NCBI GenBank assembly: GCA_038108155.1
Contig: JAYNHP010000012.1
Location: 1-49,405 of the forward strand
DNA from: MED-G20 sp038108155
GTDB lineage: Bacteria; Bacteroidota; Bacteroidia; Flavobacteriales_D; Parvicellaceae
DNA length: 49,405 nt
Direction: 5' to 3'
Shown: piece by piece, positions 32,469 through 40,430 of the stretch
How the letters are laid out: every line of letters begins with the position of its first letter
How positions within the stretch are numbered: position 1 is the first letter of the stretch
The notes under the pieces: model-generated
The model's database searches: none
What the model saw: only the letters and a program-made list of their open reading frames with translations
What the model was told of the DNA's origin: nothing
Translations under genes and position numbers: made by a program

Positions 32469-34157
32469 ATGAATTTCTTAATTAGATTTTTATCATTCTT
32501 TACTGTTTTTTTTTCACTATTATCTATTCTTTCTCAAGAAGTAAATAAATATAATTTTAGTCCTCCAATAGGAATTCCAATTCTACTTTCTGGAAACTTT
32601 GGAGAATTGAGATCTAACCATTTTCATACTGGACTAGACATAAAAACCAATGGAAGAATTAATTATAAAATTTACTCTATTGATACTGGTTTTGTTTCTA
32701 GAATTAATGTTTCTAAAAGAGGTTATGGCAAAGCGATATATGTAGCCCATCCAAATGGTTTTACAAGTGTATACGCCCATTTAGACCATTTCCCAGAAAA
32801 AATAGAAAAGATTTTAAGAAAACGCCAATACGAGCTTCAAACAGAAACTTTAACATATTATTTAGATTCTTTAGACTTAACAGTTTCCAAGGGAGAAGTA
32901 ATTGCATATTCTGGAAATACAGGGGGATCTTCTGGGCCTCATCTACATTTTGAAATTAGAGAAACTAAGTCTGAACATCCTATAAATCCAGAGCTATTTA
33001 ACTTTGATATTGTGGATAATAAGTCACCAATAATTAATAAATTGAGGCTTTATTCTTTTTTAAACTCTAATAGTTTAGATAGTTATTCTTCAAAAGATTT
33101 TCTAACAATTAAAAAGAACCAGAACTACCATTTGAAATACGATAGTATTATTTACCTAAACGGGTTAAGTGGATTTGGCTTAAAATCAACAGATTATTAT
33201 GACAATAGTTCCAATAGATGTGGTGTTTATTCTATTAATATGTACATAGACCAACAACTTAAATACCAACTAAAATTTGATGAAATTGATTTTGAAACTA
33301 ATAGACAAACAAATATTCACAAAGACTATAGTGCCTACCAAAAACTAAGAGAGAAAATCCATAAAATGTATATTCACCCTAACAATGAGTTACAGATTTA
33401 CAAAAAAAATATTGGCAATGGGCTGATTTGCTTTCAAGATACATTGATTCATGAAATTCAAATTGTTGTTGGAGATATTAATAATAATATTTCTAGATTA
33501 AAGTTCTTTGTTAAAAATACATCTATTGGTAGTTGTGAAAATGAATTTTCATTTCAGAAAATACAACCAACAAATATTTACTCACCGGATAGTTCGATGT
33601 TGGTGGTAATGGATACCAATACACTTTATGATAACACTCCAATTTATCCAATTAAAAAACAAAGTATTTATACTTTTAACAATTCTGATATTCCATTAAA
33701 AAGAAAATTTATCTTATCTATTAAATTATCTAAAAATGAATCCTTAAACAGAGATAAATTATTTATTGGAGAATTGACAAAAAACGGAAATATTATTAAC
33801 AAAAATGCAGATATTTCAAAAGATTGGATATCAGCAGAAGTCAATAAGTTTGGAAAGTACAAAATCTTTACCGATTCAATCCCACCCAAGATCAATCACG
33901 TAGGAAATAACTTCCAAAAAAATAAAAATCAAGAACTTGTATTTAAAATCATAGAATTAAAGAGTGGGGTGGATAAGTACAATGTTTTTATTGACAATAA
34001 GTGGGTACTTTCCAACTACAGTTCTAAGAATAATAGACTAAAAGTTAGTTTGGATAAATATGCTAATGTCTTATCTGGGTATCATAGCTGTAGAGTAGAA
34101 GTTTCAGATGAAAGAAAAAATAAAACTGTTTTAGAATTTGAATTCAAATTAAATTAA
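32469..34157 (+). CDS. M23-family (LytM-type) metallopeptidase with C-terminal extension
   Basis: A secreted or periplasmic peptidoglycan hydrolase or its regulator. Signal peptide 1-22. The M23 domain (about 35-175) keeps its zinc ligands: H53 and D57 in HFHTGLDI, H104 in YAHLDHF, and H158/H160 in GPHLHFEIR. The remaining 390 residues form beta-rich repeats, possibly Ig-like, ending in VSDERKNKTVLEFEFKLN. At 562 residues it is longer than plain LytM proteins, but this layout is common in Flavobacteriia. It is divergent from the zapA pair, which suits a role in envelope growth. Confidence 0.9.
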   Translation: MNFLIRFLSFFTVFFSLLSILSQEVNKYNFSPPIGIPILLSGNFGELRSNHFHTGLDIKTNGRINYKIYSIDTGFVSRINVSKRGYGKAIYVAHPNGFTSVYAHLDHFPEKIEKILRKRQYELQTETLTYYLDSLDLTVSKGEVIAYSGNTGGSSGPHLHFEIRETKSEHPINPELFNFDIVDNKSPIINKLRLYSFLNSNSLDSYSSKDFLTIKKNQNYHLKYDSIIYLNGLSGFGLKSTDYYDNSSNRCGVYSINMYIDQQLKYQLKFDEIDFETNRQTNIHKDYSAYQKLREKIHKMYIHPNNELQIYKKNIGNGLICFQDTLIHEIQIVVGDINNNISRLKFFVKNTSIGSCENEFSFQKIQPTNIYSPDSSMLVVMDTNTLYDNTPIYPIKKQSIYTFNNSDIPLKRKFILSIKLSKNESLNRDKLFIGELTKNGNIINKNADISKDWISAEVNKFGKYKIFTDSIPPKINHVGNNFQKNKNQELVFKIIELKSGVDKYNVFIDNKWVLSNYSSKNNRLKVSLDKYANVLSGYHSCRVEVSDERKNKTVLEFEFKLN

Positions 34158-34160
34158 ATA

Positions 34161-34203
34161 TTAACATTCATTAAATTGTCATTAAATTTTACCTTATTAA
34201 CAT
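34161..34203 (+). promoter_or_regulatory. four TTAA-type repeats upstream of phoH
   Basis: TTAACAT (34161-34167), TTAAATT (34171-34177), TTAAATT (34182-34188) and TTAACAT (34197-34203) lie on the coding strand before phoH. Steps are 10, 11 and 15 bp. The layout resembles tandem PhoB/PhoP half-sites, but AT-rich DNA makes TTAA motifs common. The region also directly follows the M23 gene stop. Confidence 0.35.
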
Positions 34204-34227
34204 TTAAAATGTTTTTCTTTATTGTAA

Positions 34228-35559
34228 ATGTCTAAAAAGAAACAAAATAAAATATTTGTTCTCGATACGTCTGTAATCTTACATGATCATAATTCTTTAC
34301 ATTGTTTTGAGGAAAATGATATAGCTATTCCAATAACTGTTTTAGAAGAGTTAGATAACTTTAAAAGAGGTAATGATACCAAAAACTTAGAGGCAAGAGC
34401 ATTTATAAGAGTTTTAGACAGATTAAGCAAAGATTTCACCCTTCAAGAATGGGTGCCTATCAATGGAATTGAAAGTGGGAAGTTTAAAATCATCATGGAA
34501 GATGAAAGTCTTACCAATAATGCTATAAATATTTTTGGAAATAAAAATGACCATAAGATTTTAAATGCAGCTCTAAGTCTTAAAATTTCTAATAAAAAAT
34601 CTAAGATAGTTCTAGTCTCAAAAGATATTAATTTACGTCTGAAAGCAAAAGCATTGAATATAACTGCAGAGGATTTTGAGACCGGGAAAATAGATAGAGA
34701 TAGTACCCTTTATAACGGCAAACAACTAATTGATAAAATTGATTCTAATTTTATTAACAAACTCTATAAAAATGGTCTTACACAAGATTTGAGTGTATTG
34801 AAAAATAGAATTATTTCTAATGGTTTTTACATAATGAAGAATGGAAAAAGTTCTGTTTTGGGTTATTACAATCCACATGAAAAGCATCTAGAAAGAGTAG
34901 AGAAACAATATGCTTATGGAATAAAACCCAAGAATGCAGAACAAACCTTTGCACTTCATGCTCTATTAAATCCAGACATTAAACTTGTTTCTCTACAAGG
35001 AGTTGCCGGAACTGGAAAAACTCTTTTGGCTTTGGCAAGCGCTTTAGAGCAACATAATTTATACCACCAAATTGTTTTGGCTAGACCAATTGTTCCATTG
35101 AGTAACAAAGATATAGGTTACCTTCCAGGAAATGCAGATGAGAAAATTAACCCTTATATGCAGCCACTTTTTGACAATTTAAAATTCATTAAAAATCAAT
35201 TTGGAAGTAAAGAAAAAAAGTATAAAAAAATTGAAGAAATGCAAGAGCAAGGAAAATTAACGATTTCTGCACTAGCATTCATCAGAGGAAGAAGCTTCTC
35301 AAATGTAATATTTATCATTGATGAAGCTCAAAATCTAACTCCTCATGAGGTGAAAACCATTATTACTAGAGCAGGAGAAAACACCAAAATTATTTTCACT
35401 GGAGATGTTTTTCAAATTGATACTCCTTATTTAGACGAACAGAGCAATGGTCTTTCTTATCTTATAGACAGGTTAAAAGGAGATGATCTTTTTGCCCATA
35501 TTACTTTAGAAAAAGGAGAAAGATCTGAATTAGCTAATCTAGCAAATGATTTATTATAA
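34228..35559 (+). CDS. PIN-PhoH2 family protein (PIN domain plus PhoH ATPase)
   Basis: A two-domain RNA-processing protein. The N-terminal PIN domain (about 1-150) carries acidic residues D13 (VLDTSVILHD), E40/E41 (VLEELDNFK) and further Asp (DHKILNAAL), the metal-binding set of PIN RNases. The C-terminal PhoH ATPase (about 230-443) has Walker A GVAGTGKT (258-265) and Walker B IFIIDEAQNL. PhoH2 proteins are reported as ATP-driven RNA helicases with nuclease activity. Length 443 is typical. It is followed after 7 bases by a DUF58 gene. The TTAACAT repeats upstream are the only hint of phosphate control. Confidence 0.93.
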   Translation: MSKKKQNKIFVLDTSVILHDHNSLHCFEENDIAIPITVLEELDNFKRGNDTKNLEARAFIRVLDRLSKDFTLQEWVPINGIESGKFKIIMEDESLTNNAINIFGNKNDHKILNAALSLKISNKKSKIVLVSKDINLRLKAKALNITAEDFETGKIDRDSTLYNGKQLIDKIDSNFINKLYKNGLTQDLSVLKNRIISNGFYIMKNGKSSVLGYYNPHEKHLERVEKQYAYGIKPKNAEQTFALHALLNPDIKLVSLQGVAGTGKTLLALASALEQHNLYHQIVLARPIVPLSNKDIGYLPGNADEKINPYMQPLFDNLKFIKNQFGSKEKKYKKIEEMQEQGKLTISALAFIRGRSFSNVIFIIDEAQNLTPHEVKTIITRAGENTKIIFTGDVFQIDTPYLDEQSNGLSYLIDRLKGDDLFAHITLEKGERSELANLANDLL

Positions 35560-35566
35560 GTTATAG

Positions 35567-36478
35567 GTGATTAATTATAAAACTGCACGAAAATTTGGAT
35601 CTTTAGAGTTGTTGGCAAAACAAGTTGTTGAGGGCTTTATTACTGGATTACATCAAAGTCCATTTCATGGATTCTCTGTAGAATTTGCAGAACACAGATT
35701 ATATAATAGTGGAGAATCGGTTAAACATTTAGACTGGAAATTATTGGCAAGAACAGACAAGCTATTTATTAAAAGATATGAAGAAGAAACGAATTTAAGA
35801 TGTCATATTCTTATAGATTCTTCCTCTTCAATGATGTTTCCAATAGATCAGCCATACAATAAATTTACTTTTTCTGTAGATGCTGCAGCAGCCCTTATTT
35901 TTTTAATGAGAAAACAAAGAGATGCATTTGGATTATCTATTTTTAGTGATGCATTAGACTTTTATTCTCCCGCAAAGTCATCTTTAACACACCAACGCTT
36001 TTTACTTTCTAAGCTTGAAAGAATTTTAGAGAATCAGAAAAAAAGATTTAAAAATAAAAAAACAAATATTGCTAAAATGCTTAATAATTTAGCATCGAAA
36101 ATTCATAAGCGTTCGTTGGTTTTTATTTTTTCTGATTTTATGGCCATTGATAATCCTGAAGATTTTGCCAATTCCATTAAACATTTAAGACATCATTTAC
36201 ACGAAATTGTAGTTTTTGATGTTTCTCATCACAATCTTGAAAATCAATTAAATTTAAAAAATAAATATTACAATGTTGTCGATGTCGAAACTGGTGAGTC
36301 TATTAAAATGCATCCAAAGCAAATTAAAGAGAAATATATAACAGAAAGAAATTCTGTAAAAAGTAGGATTCACAGTTTGCTTAAACAACAAAAAGTAGAC
36401 TTAATTAGCGCCGATATTGAAATAGGTTTTGACCAAATTTTACTAGAATATTTGTTGAAGAGAAAAAAAATATATTAA
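35567..36478 (+). CDS. DUF58 domain protein
   Basis: A 303-residue cytosolic protein of the DUF58 family (vWA-like fold). Signatures are SVEFAEHRLYNSGESVKHLDWKLLARTDKLFIKRYEEETN and the vWA-like metal site IDSSSSMMF (DxSxS). In many Bacteroidota DUF58 proteins pair with a MoxR ATPase and vWA proteins (bat operon), but no moxR is here; instead the partner is PhoH2, 7 bases upstream. Start is GTG at 35567. The end of the gene is about 56 bases before tRNA-Asp. Confidence 0.9.
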   Translation: MINYKTARKFGSLELLAKQVVEGFITGLHQSPFHGFSVEFAEHRLYNSGESVKHLDWKLLARTDKLFIKRYEEETNLRCHILIDSSSSMMFPIDQPYNKFTFSVDAAAALIFLMRKQRDAFGLSIFSDALDFYSPAKSSLTHQRFLLSKLERILENQKKRFKNKKTNIAKMLNNLASKIHKRSLVFIFSDFMAIDNPEDFANSIKHLRHHLHEIVVFDVSHHNLENQLNLKNKYYNVVDVETGESIKMHPKQIKEKYITERNSVKSRIHSLLKQQKVDLISADIEIGFDQILLEYLLKRKKIY

Positions 36479-36534
36479 AAATCTATTTAATTGCTTGTTA
36501 CTACAGACAAAAAAATTAAATTTACCATCCATTT

Positions 36535-36608
36535 GGACCGGTAGTTCAGTTGGTTAGAATACCTGCCTGTCACGCAGGGGGTCGCGGGTTCGAGTCCCGT
36601 CCGGTCCG
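36535..36608 (+). tRNA. tRNA-Asp (anticodon GTC)
   Basis: A 74-base cloverleaf: acceptor GGACCGG pairs with CCGGTCC, D-arm TAGTTCAGTTGG, anticodon stem CCTGC/GCAGG around loop CTGTCAC (anticodon GTC), and T-arm GCGGGTTCGAGTCCCGT. Discriminator base is G. The genomic sequence continues CATAAG, so CCA is not encoded. A terminator follows directly. The upstream 56 bases after the DUF58 stop show no convincing promoter, though the gene could be read through from phoH. Confidence 0.98.
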
Positions 36609-36611
36609 CAT

Positions 36612-36643
36612 AAGCTCTCCATATTTATGGGGAGCTTTTTTTT
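36612..36643 (+). terminator. intrinsic terminator after tRNA-Asp
   Basis: Stem AAGCTCTCC (36612-36620) / GGGGAGCTT (36629-36637) with one G-T pair, loop ATATTTAT and a run of T residues through 36643. It lies four bases after the tRNA, as expected for its transcription end. Confidence 0.85.
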
Positions 36644-36706
36644 ATTTTTAACTTTATAGTTTAAAACTATAAAATTTGAATTTATATTTATCAATAAAAC
36701 TATAAT

Positions 36707-37174
36707 ATGAGTGAATCTGTACCAACGTTTGAAAATCCTCAAAATACTTCATCTAATTTTAATGAAAGACCTGTTTTACTTAAGGTTTTATGTATTTTAA
36801 GTTGGATAGGCTCTGGAATACAAATTATTGTTTCTACTCTTTATTCTCTGTTTATTAACGAAAATGTAAAGCAAGAAATGTTTAGTCTACTCCCAAATCA
36901 AGAAATGGTAGATATGTACAAGGATATTTTCAATTTAATGGATAAAACTTCTATTTGGTATCTAATTTTATACTTAGGCAATGTTGCTTTTGTTTATATG
37001 ATGTGGAATTTTAAAAAAATGGGGTTTTATGGCTATAGCTTAGTTCAATTGCTGATTTTAATGGTTCCTTATAGTATAAATCCATTTGATTTTAATCAAC
37101 TATTGATTTCTGCCATATTTCCAATAATATTTATCGTTTTGTATGGCTTGAATCTAAAGCATTTTAGAAACTAA
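36707..37174 (+). CDS. small polytopic membrane protein
   Basis: A 155-residue protein. After a polar N-terminus (1-25, rich in Ser/Asn/Glu) come four membrane helices: about 24-50, 83-101, 111-125 and 133-150. I do not recognise a named family, though proteins of this form (single short soluble head plus four helices) are frequent as hypothetical proteins in Bacteroidota. The stop overlaps that of the convergent DUF4159 gene by 4 bases. Confidence 0.75.
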   Translation: MSESVPTFENPQNTSSNFNERPVLLKVLCILSWIGSGIQIIVSTLYSLFINENVKQEMFSLLPNQEMVDMYKDIFNLMDKTSIWYLILYLGNVAFVYMMWNFKKMGFYGYSLVQLLILMVPYSINPFDFNQLLISAIFPIIFIVLYGLNLKHFRN

Positions 37175-37833
37175 TTTTTGGCCCCTAGAAAAGTATAAGA
37201 AAGAATATTGGTCCCCATTTGTAGTGCTTTAGTTCTAGTTTCCTCAGAGTCATTATGAACATCTGAATCTTCCCAACCATCGCTTAAATCACATTCATAG
37301 TCGTAAAAACACACCAACCTCCCCTTATAAATAATTCCAAATCCAACAGAAGGCTTTTCGTCATGCTGGTGAATTTTTGGCAATCCCTCATTAAAATCAA
37401 ATTTTTGATGGTATATGGCATGAGAATAGGGGAGTTCAACAAAATCTAGTTCAGGGAATATTTTTTTAATTTCTTTTCTGATAAAAGGATCTAATCCATA
37501 GTTGTCCGAAATATGCAAAAAACCACCTGCAATTAAATAATTTCTTAGGTTGTTGATTTCTTGCTGATTTAATACAATATTTCCATGACCTGTCAAATGA
37601 ACAAATGGATAATTGAACAGCAAATTACTTCCAATTTCTACTTCATCGTATTTTGGATTAATATTAGTTCCAATTTCTTTATTGGAAAATTCAATTAGAT
37701 TAGTCAATGCTGTTGGATTGGCATACCAATCTCCTCCACCATTGTATTTTAATAATCCAATTTTATATGTATAGGATTGCCCAGAACCAATAAAAGTATA
37801 TATAACAAGAACTAAAAAAAGAATATATCTCAT
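37171..37833 (-). CDS. DUF4159 domain protein, secreted
   Basis: A 220-residue protein with signal peptide MRYILFLVLVIYTFIGSGQS. The mature part (YKIGLLKYNGGGDWYANPTALTN...VHLTGHGNIVL...LIAGGFLHISDNYGLDPF...LPYSHAIYHQKF) matches the DUF4159 family found in envelope-associated genes of Bacteroidota and other phyla. HISDNYG and LTGHGN are the clearest conserved points. The family resembles glutamine-amidotransferase-like folds, but a catalytic role is not established. It shares a minus-strand pair with the TPR-like gene upstream. Confidence 0.88.
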   Translation of the reverse strand: MRYILFLVLVIYTFIGSGQSYTYKIGLLKYNGGGDWYANPTALTNLIEFSNKEIGTNINPKYDEVEIGSNLLFNYPFVHLTGHGNIVLNQQEINNLRNYLIAGGFLHISDNYGLDPFIRKEIKKIFPELDFVELPYSHAIYHQKFDFNEGLPKIHQHDEKPSVGFGIIYKGRLVCFYDYECDLSDGWEDSDVHNDSEETRTKALQMGTNILSYTFLGAKN

Positions 37834-37851
37834 AGAACCTAATATAATTTC

Positions 37852-38643
37852 TTATTTAAAATCATCAAATAAGAATTTATAATCCATATTGTATTCAATT
37901 TTAGAAAAATCATTTTCTTCATAAAAAAGCGGCTTTCCATACTCCATCATTTTCTTTGATTTTGCAGCATCTTTTTCTTTGTAATATTTAGCGTATTCCA
38001 TTATCGCATATCTCAAAAATAATTGTTGAGATTCGGTCATATATTTAAGACTGAATTTATTTTTTTCATATTCTTCTAATTTTGGAATACACAGTTTTAA
38101 ATATTCTTTAGCGTTGGTTTTATTTTTTGTAATTGTACAAAGAATCGAATAGAGTAATTTTGCACCAATATCCTCGGGATCCATATCACAAGTTTTTTTA
38201 GTTAGTCCTACAGCTTTTGAGTAGGTCTTGTCTGTTCCTTCCTGAATGTAATTTTCTAGTTCTTCAATTATATTTATTTTGAAGTCGTTTATAAATTCTT
38301 CAGCATCTTCTTTATATAGATATTCTTTGTCTTTTTTTCGATATTTCGCAGCATAGGACAAAGCTGTCTTTCTAGCTTTGGGAAATTCATCTGTGTATTT
38401 ATGATCTTGACTCATTTCATAACTTGCTTTTGATGCAAACAAATAGGGAAGTGGATCTTTTTTAGTTTTATCTTTAACAGTGTATTTTAAAGATTTATTG
38501 AAACAGTTTTTATAGTCTTCGTTTACATACAGTACCAATAAATTTTCATAGGTGTTATCAGTTTGAGAAATTAAATTATTGCTCAAGAAATTAACCATTA
38601 CATATAAAATAGTTGCTAATAGAAGTTTTATTTTATTTATCAT
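37852..38643 (-). CDS. secreted TPR-like helical protein
   Basis: A 263-residue protein from ATG 38643; a longer start at 38667 would place eight charged residues before the signal peptide MINKIKLLLATILYVMVNFL. The rest is alpha-helical with repeats of about 35 residues rich in Lys, Tyr and Glu (NEDYKNCFNKSLKY, AKEYLKLCIPKLEEYEKN, AKYYKEKDAAKSKKMMEYG) that suggest TPR-like units, but no strict TPR consensus. Function unknown; an envelope scaffold role is possible. It is followed by DUF4159 after 18 bases, probably one transcript. Confidence 0.75.
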   Translation of the reverse strand: MINKIKLLLATILYVMVNFLSNNLISQTDNTYENLLVLYVNEDYKNCFNKSLKYTVKDKTKKDPLPYLFASKASYEMSQDHKYTDEFPKARKTALSYAAKYRKKDKEYLYKEDAEEFINDFKINIIEELENYIQEGTDKTYSKAVGLTKKTCDMDPEDIGAKLLYSILCTITKNKTNAKEYLKLCIPKLEEYEKNKFSLKYMTESQQLFLRYAIMEYAKYYKEKDAAKSKKMMEYGKPLFYEENDFSKIEYNMDYKFLFDDFK

Positions 38644-38756
38644 ATTGAAAGACTTATCAATTTCCATGCCTAAATTTTAGAGTTCCTTATACAGTTTTTC
38701 TCATTAAAAGTTTCGTATATCCTCTATAAATAATTTAAAGTTGGTAATTTTGTATT

Positions 38757-39317
38757 ATGAAATGGATTGGAAATAGAGTATCTTATAAAGACCACAAAGA
38801 TTTTTTCACTATGATAATCTCCTCAAAGACTGACCATTGGAAGATGTTGCTTATGCTTATTTGGCTCCTAATTTGGTTTTCTTGTGGATTAGTAATAATT
38901 GTTTATTTATTTTTCACCGATGAACTTTCTGACAGAAAGATTTATTTCTACACATTTCTAGTTTTTTGGACCTATTTTTTATATAAGGTTGTAAGAGTAT
39001 TGATATGGAGACGATTTGGAATTGAATTTATTAGAATTGATGAAGATAAATTTTCTGTCAAAAAATCACTTTGGGGATATGGAAGAGCAAAAGAATTTAT
39101 AACCAGTAATATCAAAAAAATAAAATTGGCTCCGTTGGATGAAAAATCGTTTTCCAAAGTTTTTAACGATTCTTTTTGGATTGTAGGTCAGGGGACAATT
39201 ATTATTAATGCCCTAGAAAAAGAATACAATTTTGGATCTCAAATTTCCAAAGAAGATGGTGAGAAAATAGTTAAGGTATTGAATTCAAAAATCAATAAAC
39301 TAAAATCAGCTAGTTAA
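38757..39317 (+). CDS. two-TM membrane protein with PH-like cytosolic domain
   Basis: A 186-residue protein: two membrane helices (about 29-52 and 62-83), then a soluble domain (about 90-180) with alternating strands (GIEFIRIDEDKFSVKKSLWGYGRAKEF, KKIKLAPL, GTIIINALEKEYNFG) that resembles the bacterial PH-like/DUF2244 type. I cannot assign a family with confidence. Its stop overlaps the convergent CoA transferase stop by 12 bases. Confidence 0.7.
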   Translation: MKWIGNRVSYKDHKDFFTMIISSKTDHWKMLLMLIWLLIWFSCGLVIIVYLFFTDELSDRKIYFYTFLVFWTYFLYKVVRVLIWRRFGIEFIRIDEDKFSVKKSLWGYGRAKEFITSNIKKIKLAPLDEKSFSKVFNDSFWIVGQGTIIINALEKEYNFGSQISKEDGEKIVKVLNSKINKLKSAS

Positions 39318-40361
39318 TTCAAAAGCTACAGTTTTAATTCTTTTGGTTAGTTGATTATCAATAATTTCTTCTAATACCATTTCTTTTGCTGTTTTACTTT
39401 TCATTACTTTTTCTACAGTATTAATTTCGCCTATTGGAATATTTTTTTCAAAACAATTAGCAAATAAGTCATCTGAAAATATTTCCTTGGTTTTCGCGTT
39501 TATAATTTCAAAGAGAAGTTTTCGATCCTCTACACGTTGTTGATTAGTCTTGAATTTATCCATCCATTTTTTTTCAATTGAAATAATTTTTGAAAATATT
39601 TCAAATTGATGATCTGTTCCGATTGCTAAAACTAAATTCTTCTCGTCTAAGGTTGTTACAACTTCTCCATACGGTGCAATATTTGGATGTAAGGTGCCAA
39701 TAGGTTTTGCCAGATGTTGTGCCATTAAGAAATTAGAAGATTGGTTCATGAGCGATGCAATCGCAGTTTCTTCTAATGTTGTAGATACTTTGTAGGCTTT
39801 TTTTTCCTTTGTCTGTAATAGCATTGCAGTTAATATTCCTTCTTTTATTTGGTGTGCAGCAAGAACATCAATTAAAGCAACTGGCATTTTTGCAAATTCT
39901 TTTTCATTTCCAGTCATATTTATATAGCCTGTTTCCGCTTGAAGTACAATGTCAAAAGCTACTCTATTTGGATTGCTTTTAAATCCTCCTATATGTGCAT
40001 ATATTATGTTAGAGTTTATTTTTTTACAGTCTTCAAAATTCAAACTGAACTTAGCTGCATCTTCGCCCTTAAAATTTGTAATCACTATGTCACAATTTTT
40101 TATTAAAATTTCTAGTTCTGTTCTATCTTTTTGATTATTGAAATCTAAAAAAATATAGTTTTTATTATAATTAACCGAGCAGAAATAAGCAGACAAGTCA
40201 CTTTTTTCTTCATTAGGAAGTTTCCATTTTCTAGTCACATCACCATTTGTTGTTTTATTCTCTACTTTAACAACTTCTGCCCCAAGTTCTGAAAAAAACA
40301 TTCCAACTGCTGGACCAGCTAACACACTTGATAATTCTAATACTTTTAAGTTCTTAAACAT
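39306..40361 (-). CDS. class III CoA transferase (CaiB/BaiF type)
   Basis: Moves CoA between carboxylic acids through an aspartyl intermediate. The N-terminus LKVLELSSVLAGPAVGMFFSELGAEVVKVE is classic, and catalytic Asp is D165 in MPVALIDVLAAH. Other spots are FLDFNNQKDR and GGFKSNPNRVAFDIVLQAETG. At 351 residues it is shorter than the usual 390-430, the C-terminal part being reduced. Its substrate cannot be inferred and no metabolic operon surrounds it. Confidence 0.92.
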   Translation of the reverse strand: MFKNLKVLELSSVLAGPAVGMFFSELGAEVVKVENKTTNGDVTRKWKLPNEEKSDLSAYFCSVNYNKNYIFLDFNNQKDRTELEILIKNCDIVITNFKGEDAAKFSLNFEDCKKINSNIIYAHIGGFKSNPNRVAFDIVLQAETGYINMTGNEKEFAKMPVALIDVLAAHQIKEGILTAMLLQTKEKKAYKVSTTLEETAIASLMNQSSNFLMAQHLAKPIGTLHPNIAPYGEVVTTLDEKNLVLAIGTDHQFEIFSKIISIEKKWMDKFKTNQQRVEDRKLLFEIINAKTKEIFSDDLFANCFEKNIPIGEINTVEKVMKSKTAKEMVLEEIIDNQLTKRIKTVAFELTS

Positions 40362-40430
40362 ATTTGTTTTAATTAATGACTGTAATATAATTTCCTTTTA
40401 GCATATTTATTAATAAATTTCATTCTTTTA

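Noticed and set aside
36554..36742. Minus-strand ORF ending in a PDGTRTRDPLRDRQVF-like sequence
   Set aside because: This is the antisense reading of tRNA-Asp, a well-known false protein. The tRNA cloverleaf and the terminator explain the DNA.
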